Source of the DNA: Spirogloea muscicola
Taxonomy: Eukaryota; Streptophyta; Zygnematophyceae; Spirogloeales; Spirogloeaceae
Assembly: GCA_009602725.1 (NCBI GenBank)
Contig: WELB01000060.1
Location: 675,871-717,389, forward strand
DNA: 41,519 bases
Direction: 5' to 3'
The notes below the pieces were generated by a model. The model was not told where the DNA came from. It did no database searches and was given only the letters and a program-made list of their open reading frames with translations. Positions 1-10,410 of the stretch are shown here, piece after piece (the stretch's first letter is position 1; each line of letters opens with the position of its first letter). A program made the translations under genes and the position numbers.

Positions 1-82
1 CCATCGCCGCCGCCGCCCCCGCCGCCGCAGGCTCCGCTTCGGGGAGGCGGGCCGCAGGGGCCTCCGGCGCGCCGCCGCCGCC
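1..82 (+). promoter_or_regulatory. GC-rich 5' leader of the ArfGAP gene
   Basis: This stretch is almost pure G+C with GCC/CCG runs and ends in GCCGCCGCCGCC directly before the ATG at 83. The same layout, a GCC run leading into an ATG, recurs before the starts at 37225 and near 41493. It is read as the 5' UTR and proximal promoter. No TATA box is visible. Confidence 0.5.
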
Positions 83-3000
83 ATGCCCTTCGCCAAGCTC
101 GATGACTCGCCCATGTTCCGCAAGCAGGTCTCGCCCCGCCCCACTGATCGCCGCTCGCGGCGCCGCCGCCGCCGCCGCCCTGGCCGCCCGGGCCTCTGCC
201 AGCCTCTTGTGGCTTTGAGTCCTGCGCGAGCAAGCCGGACGGCCCTTGCTGACGCCGGGCTCGCCCGGTGATCCCGGCCACGATGCGGCCCACCACCGGT
301 GCCCCGCACCTGCCAGGCTTTGCCTGCGCCGCTGTTCCTCCTGCTGGCTCGTGGTCACGGGGGGCCTCGACCATGGCCGCCATTGACGCTCGCCGCACTG
401 GGTGCCCGCGTGTGTCCTGCAGCTGCAGGCCTTGGAGGAGACCGCCGAGACCCTGCGCGACCGCACGCAGCGTCTCCACAAGAGCTGCCGCAGATACACG
501 TCCGTAGCACCCCCTGGACCCTGTCCAGCAAGCCCCGCAGATCCCAGCAACTTTAATGCTTGCCGGCTGGCACCGTCGACGGCACAGCACACTTGACGGC
601 ACGACATGAGTCGCCTTAGCCGAGCTCTTCCTGCCCGCAGAGATGGCCTTGGGGAGGCTTGCGAGGGCGACGTCGTGTTCGCCAGTGCGCTGGAGGCGTT
701 TGGAGACGGCCACGACGACCCCATCAGTGTGGCAGTGGGAGGTGCGACTCCGCCAGCCTTGGCAACCGCCGGCTCTGGCAGCTTAGCCCCGGCCCGCGGG
801 GTCCATTCGAGGCCCTCGTTGCCGCTGCATGCACCACACCCACTATGGCGCAGCAACTGTCAGACGGCCAAGGCAGTGCCTACTCATTCCAGGCCCACTG
901 CCACTGGAGACGCCCTTCAGGTTGTCCCTACCTGGCGGCACCCAGAAAGGCCTGTCAGACCACGAGTAGCTGGTGGCAGCGTGGCTGTCGCGGAAGCGCC
1001 TCGGCGTCTGAAATCCCACGTTAACATTCCCGCAGGCATGCTTTCGACAGAGGCCGCTGCTGCTGCTGAAGCGCCCCCTGACGCTGCGCCGCCGCTTGCT
1101 GCGCAGGTCCCGTGATGACCAAGTTCACAATCGCGCTGCGGGAGATTGGCAGCTACAAGGAGGTCCTTCGATCGCAGGTCGGTGGCCCCCAGCGTCTCCC
1201 TCCTCTTCAAGCAAGTCCTGCTGTAGGTCTCGTTGCAAGCTCGGGGAGTCCGTGGGTGCCGCTGGCGCTGCTCAGAGTGTCCTAGCGACGGACGCGACAG
1301 CAGTTTGAAAGTGCAGAAGTCGTGCGGCGCGGCGGCGCTCCGCCCCTCCTGTCCGCTGCCGCAGATGGAGCACATGCTGGTGGATCGTCTGACGGGCTTT
1401 GTCAGGGTAGACCTGCAGGACGTGAAGGTGCGCCCGCGCTTAACCCCTGCTCTCACATGGCTCCTCCTTCCTTGCCGCCGTCTCACAGGTGGAGCACCTG
1501 CTCAGTGACCCGATGGCCGCCTTTAAGGACATTGACCTCCTGAGTGCCAAGGTTTGCCCTGCCTCTGGTGTCGCGGAGGTGCACCCGCTCCGCGTTCCTT
1601 GCGGAGGGCGGTGCTGCAAGCTGGCGAGTGACAGGTGTTGCCAGCAGCGGGGTCCAGGAGAGTCAGGGTCTAGAGCCCTGTGCTGTCCGGGGTCGTGATG
1701 TCCGTATGGAGCTGCTACTTCTGTATCAGCACTGCTACTCACGAGCCTTTGGCCCTGTGGAATGCTGCCTGGGCACAGGAAGTCCGCAAGCGCTTTGACA
1801 AGGCGAGCGTCCAGTATGACCAGGTTCGTGCAGCCTGACGGGCAACCCTCACCAGTCGAGATTGCGAAGGTTTACCTGTAGGTAGGAGGTTGTGAAGAGA
1901 AGGCCTTCTGAGCACTTGGTGATCACCGCTTACCTTGGGCGTGCTAGTTGCATCAGCAGCCTGAGGCGCTCCCGCCTTTGTCAAGCAGATTCGCGAGAGG
2001 TACCTGTCCCTGAAGAAGGACACGAAGGCCGACACTCTGGCAGAGGTTGAGGAGGTCGGTGACCCTGCTGAAGCTTCAGTAGCCCAGCAGAACACCATGT
2101 ACAGCTCTGATCTGCTCTTTCGAGTAGGTGACAGTCTGTGCCCTTGGGATGTGCCCTCAACTCAACGAGCCTTGCTGGGCTGACCACATTAGCATGTACC
2201 TGAGCAGGACTTGAGAACGGCAAGGTCACACTTCGAGCAGTGCCGCTTCAACCTCGTAAGCGACCTCTTCCCTCCTGCTTTCAAATGACCACAGCCGAGC
2301 TGTCCACTGTGAGTCGGTGGTCACAGCAAATCTAAACCTACCCTGACTTTACTGCTCACCTATGACACATCTCGCAATCGAAGTTGCAGTTCCTGCACGT
2401 TCTCTGGTCAGAGTGGCGATCCCTTGTCTTATCTCTCAGAATGTGCTCAGGCAAACTCGACTATGCAGTCAAGACTTACATACAGATTTAGCTTAAGGAT
2501 CTGACAACTGTTATGCTACCCACCCCTTCATTGAGAACGTACTGTGCTACCCACTCCTTTTTCGACCCACCCACTTCCCTTTCCAACTTGAGCACAGGAG
2601 ACAATTGAGTGGTGTACATCCATTTGCCATCACACTGAGGGGCACTGAGTGGCTTACTAGTGCAGGTTACGGCCCTGTCAAATATTGAGGGGAAGAAGAA
2701 ATTTGAGTTTCTGGAGGCCGTCAGCGGCTCCATGGATGCTCATCTCCGTTACTTCAAGCAGGCCTGTCTAGATTCTCAGCCCGTTTACCCTTCCTCTTGA
2801 CAAAGATTGGCTTTGACCTTGGTTCAGGTAGTCATGGCTCACAGACTATCACTCTTGATTTCCGACTTACCGGCTTGCTGATGCGTGCTGGGTTGGCAGG
2901 GCTATGAGCTGCTGCACTCGATGGAACCATACATCCACCAGGTTCTGACTTATGCACAACAGTCACGCGAGCGGGCCAACATAGAGCAGGCGGCGCTCGC

Positions 3001-6000
3001 AGACCGCATGCAGGAGTTCCGGCGGCAGATGGAGAGGGACTCTGCTGCTGCCGCGGCAGCGGACTTGGCCTCTACTCCCTTCACTGGTGACGGGCTGCAG
3101 ATGGGCAAGTCCTCACACCGTGCGATTGAGGCTGTCATGGCCGCCACGCCTGATGGGAAGGTAAGCCCTTCAACCACCCAGCCTTATTGGATGCCATCTT
3201 GTCGCATGCCGTCCCATTATCCAGTACTCTCTGCTTATTGCAGCAGGAAGTGCATCTACATCAGCAGCATTTGCCGTCTGCTAGCTCAGAGGTCCAGCAC
3301 TTGTCATGATGCCTTGCCACAGCAGTATAAGCTTCCACTTTGGGTTGGGGCATTTCATGTCATACCCAAGCTGCTCAGCAGTTGGTAGTGAGGTTGAATC
3401 TGTAAAGTCATAGCCCTTTCATCATGAATGTGGTACTTTGGGTGTGGGCTCCCTGTGAAACAGGTGCAGACAATAAAGCAGGGGTACTTGCTGAAACGGT
3501 CCTCGTCACTCCGTGGAGATTGGAAGCGCCGCTTCTTTGTGCTGGACTCACGCGGGATGCTCTACTACTACCGCAAGCAGTGGGGAAAGCCAACCGTAAG
3601 ACTTGCAAGACATCCTAACTTGCCCATTTGGGTCTTGATCGTTGTTGCACAAGCACTGTTGCAGCCCGCACCTGGGAGCAACCTGGTGCTGGTTGACTCA
3701 ACAATCTCAATGCTGCAGGGCCGGCCCTGACTTGTATGCCACAGTGTAACTGCTTGCGAAGAGTCAGCTCTGACCAACTTGCGTTCCTTAAGCACATCCT
3801 CTAAGCCTGCACTACTGATTAGGAGGCCTCACCCCGCTTCCCCTTACAGAGTGCATGTCGTTTCACCATTAGGATGACAACACAGTAGCAAACAACACTG
3901 TGAACTTGCTGACGAGTACAATAAAGATGGACGCGGAGCAGTCGGACCTGCGCTTTTGCTTCCGAGTCGTCTCCCCAAACAAGTCGTACACCCTTCAGGT
4001 GCTGGGACGAGGGTCAATGGCATGGGTATATGATCAGAGCTTGTTGGCTGCTCATGTCCAAGCCAGTGCTGGCGTGCGCCCACACCCTGAATCTCACCAT
4101 CTTGCCCTGCAGGCTGAAAACAATGCTGATCGGCAAGACTGGGTCGACAACATCACGGGCGTCATTTCCTCCTTGCTTAATGCACAATCACCCGTGCCTG
4201 TAAGCGTCAAAGTGCCCCTAAGCTGCCCGCCATGATGCCGTGCTGGCAAGCTATGGTATGGGACTGCATCCCAGATCCGCCTTCTTTCAGAGCATCTGCC
4301 GGGCTGCACAGGGAGCCCACATGATGATCCCTGTTTGTCCCTTGCAGCGAATGCAACGAGGCCACCTGCGGTCCCCAAGTGATCTGTCTGAGGCTACCAC
4401 TCTTGACTCTCCCACAGCAGGTGGGGACTTTGCCAACCTTCTTTCTGGTACTCTGTCTGTCAGGTAAACAAGTTGCAGATATGTCTGACTCGTAGCTTGC
4501 TTTGTGCCACTATCAGAGGATGGAGGAAGAAGGGGCGAGGGCAGGTCTTTGAGGCAGAGCTTCCAGGAGAGACCGCTGGACGTTTTGAGGAAAGGGGAAG
4601 GCAATGATCGCTGTGCCGACTGCGGTGCCTTGGATCCCGATTGGGCTTCTCTCAACCTTGGCATCCTCATATGCATCGATTGCTCAGGCGTGCATCGCAA
4701 TCTTGGTGTGCACATCTCCAAGGTGAGCTTGTTGAGCTCACTGCATACAGCTCTTTGATCTACCGTCCTCTAGCCACCTGGATCCCGTGGATGTTTGTTG
4801 TTCGCATCCATGCATCTGGCAAGTCAGTCCCTGTGTATTTCTGCAGCAGCTCAGCAGATGAGGAGATTGACCTTCCATCCTCTCTTATGGAGCAAGAGGG
4901 CATCAAGTAGAGGCCCTTATGTCGGTGCTGGCCCATCCAGGTGAGGTCGACCACGCTGGACGTTAAGGTATGGGAGCCGGCAGTCCTGGCATACTTCACG
5001 GCAACCGGCAACACCTTCTTGAATGGCGTATGGGAGGAGCTCCTCCCACAGCAGCAGCGGAGACCTCAGCCAGGCTTCCTGCCCCCACGCCCAAGCAGGT
5101 CTGCTGGCTTGCCCTCTTGAGGCCTCTGATGGCCTTGAGCTTCCACATTGCCATTTGCCTGCTAATGTTGATGAATACAGGACTGCTGACGATGAAGCTT
5201 TGAGCAATTTGGTGCAGGGCTGACAAGGTAGATGAGGGTGCCTGCAGGGACAATGCAGCAGTGTCAGCAGGTGCATCAAAGCCCAATCCCAGTGACTCAC
5301 TGCAGGTCAAGGAGAAATTTATCCAAGCAAAGGTGATGCTCCGTAGTGACTCTTAGGAAGTTGTTGCAGATTCGCAGCATTGACGAGCACAGCTGCTAGG
5401 TGCTGAACGTGCTTCATAGAGGGCACTGCTTCGACGATACCAAGCAAATGTTGACAAAGTGCTATGGACGTGGATCTGGTGGTGCCAGTATGTGGAGAGA
5501 CGATTCATTCGCCAGAGTGGGGCAGAGTTAGGAGATGAGGAAGTTGCATGCCAAATGTGGGATGCTGTGAAGGAGGCGGACAAGCGGAAGGCCCTGTGTC
5601 TAGTGGTGCAGGCACAGGCTGACCCTAACACTACCTTCGAGCAGGCAAGTACTGCCTGGTTGCAGTGGGTCTGATTACGTACCTCAGGTGCTTCAGCCAA
5701 GTGTCAGCACCGATGGAAATATGACTTTGCAGTTGACATGAGGGCCTTCTATTTACCAAACGGCAGACCCTTTACCAGGCACACGGGCGTACAGGAGAGG
5801 ACTCGAGTCCATCAGGTGGAGATGAGCTGGAGCTCAAGGGCTGCACGTTGCTGCACGCAGCATGTCGGCTTGGGGACTCCGCTATGGTCGAGCTGCTACT
5901 GCAGTTCGGAGCTGCGGCCGGTGCTCGGGATGCCATGGGCAGGACCCCCCTACATCACGCAGTCCTTTGCTCGCATAACAACATCGCGAAAATGCTCCTC

Positions 6001-6249
6001 TACAGGTGGGATGGTGGCTTGTCTCATCGGGCAACTGGAGTAGCTTATGTCCTGCTGTCTGCCGTAGCCAGGATTCAATATCGACTGGTATTAGCGCCCT
6101 TTGACACTATCGTGACCTGATGTTGCAGGGGCGTGAGTGCAACCATTGTGGACGTTGCTGGCAAGACGCCATTGGAGGTTGCTGCAGAGCTCGGTGCCAT
6201 TCCCGATGAGGAGCTCTTTGTGCTTTTGTCACAGCCTCATGACCCATAA
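83..6249 (+). CDS. AGD: BAR-PH-ArfGAP-ankyrin protein (plant AGD1-4 / ACAP type)
   Basis: Predicted GTPase-activating protein for Arf small GTPases, acting on endosome, Golgi or plasma-membrane vesicle traffic. Exons: 83-127, 423-499, 641-741, 1107-1177, 1365-1427 (or 1489-1551), 1779-1823, 1989-2054, 2208-2255, 2666-2761, 2900-3160, 3464-3595, 3873-3998, 4113-4199, 4348-4447, 4517-4722, 4941-5098, 5248-5332, 5489-5644, 5779-6005, 6129-6249. All phases agree and the sum is 757 codons including TAA, close to the plant size. Order: BAR helices (exons 1-10), PH domain (exons 11-13, [10 protein letters not shown]), ArfGAP zinc finger CADC-x16-CIDC with [13 protein letters not shown] (exon 15 onward), two ankyrin repeats ([18 protein letters not shown]). 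The start [15 protein letters not shown] fits the family start. Introns after 2761 and 5644 use GC donors. Least certain points: the 4447/4517 junction and the 5645-5778 stretch. Family assignment is very secure; exon edges are inferred. Confidence 0.93.
1365..1427 (+). other. BAR-domain exon 5a (duplicate pair member)
   Basis: A 63-nt phase-0 exon between GCCGCAG and GTGCGC. It begins MEHMLVDRL and ends VDLQDVK, and matches the usual plant BAR segment better than its neighbour 5b. It joins in frame to the exon at 1107-1177 upstream and 1779-1823 downstream. Confidence 0.8.
1489..1551 (+). other. BAR-domain exon 5b, tandem duplicate of 5a
   Basis: A second 63-nt phase-0 exon between CTCACAG and GTTTGC, beginning VEHLLSDPM and ending IDLLSAK. 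It shares about 8 of 21 residues with 5a at matching positions and the same splice phases. The intron between the two is only 61 nt (1428-1488). Either exon alone keeps the frame; both together would add 21 residues to a coiled-coil helix. Confidence 0.75.
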
Positions 6250-6840
6250 GGCTGTGACCAGCGGATGAATGCCGCCGCTCCACTACTGATTTGCTTGTGA
6301 ATGCAAGCATCAAATTTGGCTGGTCAAGTAAATAGCTGGTGCTCGTCTGCATCAAGGCCAGTGCCTTGCTGTGCCCTTGGCGAAGCTGCTGGATTGTCGT
6401 GGCCCTGTATATTGACTGTGCATGCGGGGTTCACAGATGTCAGTGCCGGGCTTGTGCACAATTCTTTGAACAGCACTCACGACACGGCCGTCGCAAGCAA
6501 AGCTTGCGTTTTGGCAAGAAATGTGCTGTCCTCCCTCCTTGCCCTTCTTCTACAACATGGACATCCTCCTCTGTTCTCGCTTCTTGTATTCTTGCCCCAT
6601 GTAGGATCGCCTAAAGCTGGTGCTTTATTGCTATGCGCTTGCCCATCACTCATCAGCAAGATTGCGGAAGATGTGCGACCCTGCTTAGTAGAGTTCCATA
6701 TCAGAATTGTCAGGTATACATGGCACTGCAAGATGGAAGTGGTAACATAGCTGAAGGTGTCAGGAAGAAGCAGGGGGCGAGGTAATGGATCGGAAGTGAG
6801 AATAGGTAGTGATGCTCCCATGCAAGGAGCACCAAAGAAG
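6250..6840 (+). other. 3' flank of the ArfGAP gene
   Basis: No convincing coding exon, RNA gene or repeat is seen here. It probably holds the 3' UTR. A TGTAA-type algal polyadenylation signal was not found by eye. Confidence 0.4.
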
Positions 6841-7190
6841 TCCATACAAAGGGGGCAAGGACTGTGAAAGGCGAGCTAAAAAAGAACGGTCAGCGACGAG
6901 TTCATCAGAGTAAGCGCTCTGAATGAACGATGGCTGTAGAAGGCCAACCCAAGACAATGGACCAAGTCCTGAAGGGGCCGAAAACTGCACCACCTAGCTA
7001 AGCAAGAGGCCACTACGAAAGGGGTGCTCAATGAGCTCTAGTCAACAGGCGCAAGTTGGAGTGATACAGTAGCTGGAAAGAGCTGCCCCGTCATCCATAG
7101 GCAGCAGCCATGGCTTGGCCTGTCCGCAAATGCACGGAAAACGCCTGACAATGCTGGAGCGCATGGAGCGGCACTACATGACACCTGAGT
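6841..7190 (-). pseudogene. Strongly decayed retrotransposon 3' end
   Basis: Read on the minus strand, about 7170 to 7020 gives a damaged version of the element C-terminus (RSM..., then a run resembling the R-A-G-R-A-L-A-A-A-S-G block). About 6960 to 6850 resembles the element 3' UTR (TTCACAGTCCTTGCCCCC on the minus strand). Several frame breaks are present. It was recognised only by comparison with better copies elsewhere in the window. Confidence 0.45.
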
Positions 7191-7253
7191 GATTGACCTG
7201 GCGGCTTTGCAGCCGGGCTGCTTGCCCTTCTGCCCTTGCCGACTTCCGTCTAC

Positions 7254-7410
7254 TTGCCGTGCAAGCTGCTGGAGGAGGTCAAACCGCCAAGTCTAGAATG
7301 CCCCGTGGACATTGTGCGCTAGGGCACTGAATTCATTCCCGGCAGGGTGGTCCACATGTTTGCCTTCCTGGACGCCTGCAGCTTTGCCAACCGCGTGGCA
7401 CGGGAATGGA
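7254..7410 (+). pseudogene. Possible F-box motif relic in two exon-like pieces
   Basis: The piece at 7254-7277 reads LPCKLLEE. After an intron-like stretch (GTCAAA to CGGCAG, 7278-7345) a second piece reads VVHMFAFLDACSFANRV then AREWRR. Together these follow the F-box pattern LPxxLLxxVxxFLDxxSxxNxxxxxxRxW. The splice phases do not match by one base, and a retrotransposon 3' end begins immediately after. This could be a truncated host F-box gene or a chance resemblance. Confidence 0.28.
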
Positions 7411-7414
7411 GACG

Positions 7415-7720
7415 GAATGAAAGAAGAAAGTGCCCGCCCGTTGAGAAGAGGGGCTGGCAAAGCCAACCCAAAAAGAATGGACAATGTTCAAAGCCAAAGA
7501 AAGAAGTGCCGAAAAGGACTACACTACCAAGTGCAAGACGGTGCAGAGGGAGATGCAGATGGATGCTCAGTATCCACGTGTGAGCAACAGCAGATCAGAG
7601 TAACTCGGGGCAGGAAAAGCGGCACTCTGCCGAGACCCGGAAGCAGCAGCCACAGTACGGCCAGCGCGCGCGTGGACCGCATGAGCCAAAGAGCGCTGTA
7701 GCGAAAGGGCCGGATGGCGC
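7415..7720 (-). mobile_element. 5'-truncated non-LTR element tail with 3' hairpin
   Basis: On the minus strand the coding tail runs from about 7720 to a stop at 7567, reading LQRSLAHAVHARAGR..AAASG and ending YSDLLLLTRGY. Its 3' UTR follows, ending in a type A hairpin (minus-strand GGGTTGGCTTTGCCAGCCCC, then TTCTCAACGGGCGGGCAC) at about 7430-7492. Only the last 45 or so codons remain, the typical 5' truncation of LINE-like insertions. Confidence 0.75.
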
Positions 7721-7762
7721 AAAAAGCAGGATACTAGTCTCCAAGACGGCAGCAAGAGGCGC

Positions 7763-8055
7763 TCAATACCCTCTAGTGAGCAAGTGCAAGTCAGAATAAG
7801 TAGAGGGCGGAAAAGCGTTGCCCTGACGGAACCCGGAGGCAGCAGCCAAGGAGCGGCCTGCACGCAAGTGCATGGTAGCTCCACCTCACCATATGAGAGA
7901 GGAAGATGCACCGTGCGCATAAATCGAAAGGGAGGCCGGGACATCCAATTTGCTGTCATGCAATGGGCAAAGATTGAGGGCAAGAGTGGCCAAGTACAAG
8001 GGCAAGCACTTTGGCAGATGCACATCACCTGCTGCTAGGCTAAGCAGAAGAAAGA
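7763..8055 (-). mobile_element. Element tail plus 3' ends of other subfamilies
   Basis: Minus-strand codons from about 7880 to the TGA at 7763-7765 read HLRAGRSLAAASGFRQ and end YSDLHLLTRGY. Around 7890-7930 lies sequence like the subfamily 3' UTR with GCGCACGGTGCATC. Around 7960-8040 lies another 3' UTR ending (TGATGTGCATCTGCC... GTACTTGGCC on the minus strand). Several insertions or rearrangements are stacked here. Confidence 0.65.
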
Positions 8056-8125
8056 CGCTTCCAGGAGAGGGCGGTGGTTGGGAGAGGCCAGCCCAGGAAA
8101 AAGAATGAAGAAAGTTCGAAGGGGG
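8056..8125 (-). repeat. Type B 3' UTR hairpin, minus strand
   Basis: The minus strand carries TTCCTGGGCTGGCCTCTCCC followed by AACCACCGCC, a variant of the type B element end (GGGCTGGCC...GGCCAGCC stem with a CCACCAG tail). Confidence 0.55.
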
Positions 8126-8159
8126 CAGGGGAAGCGCTAAATCACACAGGGAATCCAAT

Positions 8160-8690
8160 ACTTACGAAACACCAGTAACCACTGCTAAGCAGACGGAGGT
8201 CGGAAAAACTGGTCTCCTGGTAGCGGGTCTCCTGGCCAGGGCCAGAGGCTGCAGCTAAGGCACGACCGGCATGCAGCTGCAGTGCGCGAGCCATGGACCT
8301 TTGCAGCGAGACGGCCAGGCTCATGCGATAGACCTGCGCGAGCGAGCCTGCTGCATGGAATCTACCGGCTCCCCAGGGTTCCGGCGGGAGATAGTGCGAC
8401 ACAAGAGCTGATCGAGCAGCTCGAGCCACCGAGCGCCCGACGCACCATGGGTATCGATGGCGAGCAGGACCGCAAGTGGTCGGCGTACTTCGACTCCTTG
8501 GCCCTGGCGGCGCTGGCCACCGCATGCCCAGCCTTTGGATGCGGAGTGCTGAGTACTGGGGTGAGTAAGCTGACCCGCTCAGGATCGGCGAGTCAGCACG
8601 CAGAGATCGCTGACTGAAAGGCCCGGATACAGGAAGGCCCTGGAGCCGGCAAGCGGGCGAGAGCCACGGCTCGGGCCGCTCGGGCAAGAA
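8160..8690 (-). pseudogene. Retrotransposon endonuclease/C-terminal fragment
   Basis: The minus strand encodes pieces of the endonuclease domain: AVASAARAKESKYADH near 8500, then ARWLELL, then SLAQVYRMSLAVSLQRSMAR near 8300, ending SDLRLLSSGY near 8175. The normal TGA stop is TGG here. At least two frame breaks separate the pieces. It belongs to the same subfamily as the copy at 27585-28065. Confidence 0.7.
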
Positions 8691-8860
8691 GAAAGTGCTC
8701 GCCCACAGAGAAGAGGGGCTGGCTTTTTCGGGCTCTTCTCTGCCTTTGGGGGCTGGCCTCTCCCAGCCATCCAGTTAATGTGGCCGCGCTTTCTCTCTTT
8801 GGCTTTGGACATTGTCGTCTCTTTTTGGGCTGGCTTTGCCAGCCCCTCTAGCCTCTGCGG
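8690..8860. repeat. Cluster of three 3' UTR hairpins in opposite orientations
   Basis: About 8690-8722 is a minus type A end (CTCGCCCACAGAGAAGAGGGG). About 8750-8800 is a plus type B end (GGGCTGGCCTCTCCCAGCC, then GTGGCCGCGCTTTC). About 8818-8852 is a plus type A end (GGGCTGGCTTTGCCAGCCCC). The largest element begins straight after. Confidence 0.65.
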
Positions 8861-9673
8861 TGCCGGCACTGTCAACGCCCCTGGCCAACGCAGCGTGCTC
8901 GGACCTTGCACGAGCGCACTTGCCAGCAGCAGGCCAATTTTCTTGGCCAATCGTGCTGCGCAGACGCGGGCCACGTCCGCAGCGGGCGGCTGCGGCCGCG
9001 GTGGCAGCCCAGGCCGGCGTGTCCCGCCAGGGCCGACCCCTCCAGGTCCCAACCACTGGCAACGTCGGCAGACCTTGACCTGGATGCGGTCCACCGGCAG
9101 GAGGCTCTCCCACTCCTGCGCCATGTGCCGCGGTGGGCGCGCGCACACCTGCGCCGCGCCCTTCGCCCCGTTCTGCAACAAATCGTGGTCGACCACAGGG
9201 ACGCGGCCGCCTGGAAAGTCTTCATCCTCTTCCCCAGGCTGCTGCTTGGGCGAGCACCCCCCCAAGGGCCACGGCCAAGGCCGCCAGCTGCTCCTGGACC
9301 GCATCTACCTCTTTGGGTGCATTGGGAGGAGCTCCTGGCGCGGCACGACGCTGCAGTGGCTGCGACCACGGCAGGCTGCCGCACTTCGCAGACAGCGCCT
9401 CCGCCTGACAGGGCGGCCTGTGTCCGCCGCGCTCTCCGGTATGGCCATGCCGGAGAGCTCTCGAGAGCCGTCCAGGCGCTCGATGATTCGGTGTTGGCGC
9501 CGGCTACTGAGGCCACGCGGGAAGCCCTCTCGTCCCTCCACCCCCCGGCGCGCTCTCCCATGCCTTCGTGGTTGGCTTCCTACGTCCCGCAGGCGGAGGT
9601 GGCCCTTGATGCGGCAGCGTTCCGCAAGGCCTTGTAGAGCAGCCGGCGCGCAGCTGCAGGCGGCCCCTCGCGC

Positions 9674-10410
9674 ATGGTCACGGAGCATTTGAGGGAACTC
9701 TTCCTCGACGGGGACGAGGCGGACTTTCGTGCGCTGCACCAGGTGTGCCAACACATGGCCCGGGGTCACATCCCTGCCAGCATCCGCGGTGAGCTCTGCG
9801 CCAGCACCCTGCTAGCCCTCAGCAAGGTCAATGGCGGCGTCCGCCCCATCGCCATCGGCGAGGTTCTGTACCGCCTGGTGAGACGGGCACTCTGGCAACA
9901 GCACGCCGATGCGGCCCAGCCACACCTGGCCCCACACCAGTATGGCGCAGGCCTGCGGAGTGGCGGCAAAGCAGTAGTCCATGGGGTGCGGGCTTCCCTC
10001 GACTTGCACCCCGACTGGGTGGTGTTGGCAGTGGACGTCCGCAACGCGTCTAACTGCGTCGACCGCGCAGCTGTTGCCGAGGAGCTCCGTGACGCCTTCC
10101 CCACCCTGCTGCTGTTCTTCCGGCTGGGCTACGCCCAGCCCAGTGATCTCCTATGGCGGCTTGGAGCCGGAGGGGTGGAGGTCCTTGAGTCTTCCACAGG
10201 CACGCATCAAGGGGACCCACTGGCGGGGTTCTTCTACGGGCTGGCCCACGACCGCGCCCTGAAGACCACTGCAGCTGCTCACCCGGGCGTCCTCATGCCC
10301 ACGTATGCCGACGACACCACCCTAGTCGGGCAAGCAGACGAGGTCTTGGCTGCCTTTGCCACCCTCCAGGAGCAGCTGAAGGAGATCGGCCTGGACATCC
10401 GCGCATCGAT
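9674..10410 (+). other. Reverse transcriptase core of the 8861-12104 element
   Basis: Motif A reads VVLAVDVRNASNCVDR, with the catalytic Asp in VDV. Motif B reads GTHQGDPLAGFFYGLA. Motif C reads PTYADDTTLVG with the YADD box. These are standard non-LTR RT motifs in the expected order and spacing. Motif A carries NASN where NAFN is usual. Confidence 0.88.

Noticed and set aside
5673-5745. Possible extra ArfGAP exon near GTGCTTCAGCCAAGTGTC
   Set aside because: No usable donor follows. Joining 5644 directly to 5779 keeps phase and gives the family length, though the linker here varies and this could be revisited.
8579-9304. Minus-strand frame of 241 codons opposite the RT element
   Set aside because: It is a shadow of the GC-rich plus-strand element coding sequence, with no recognisable domains.
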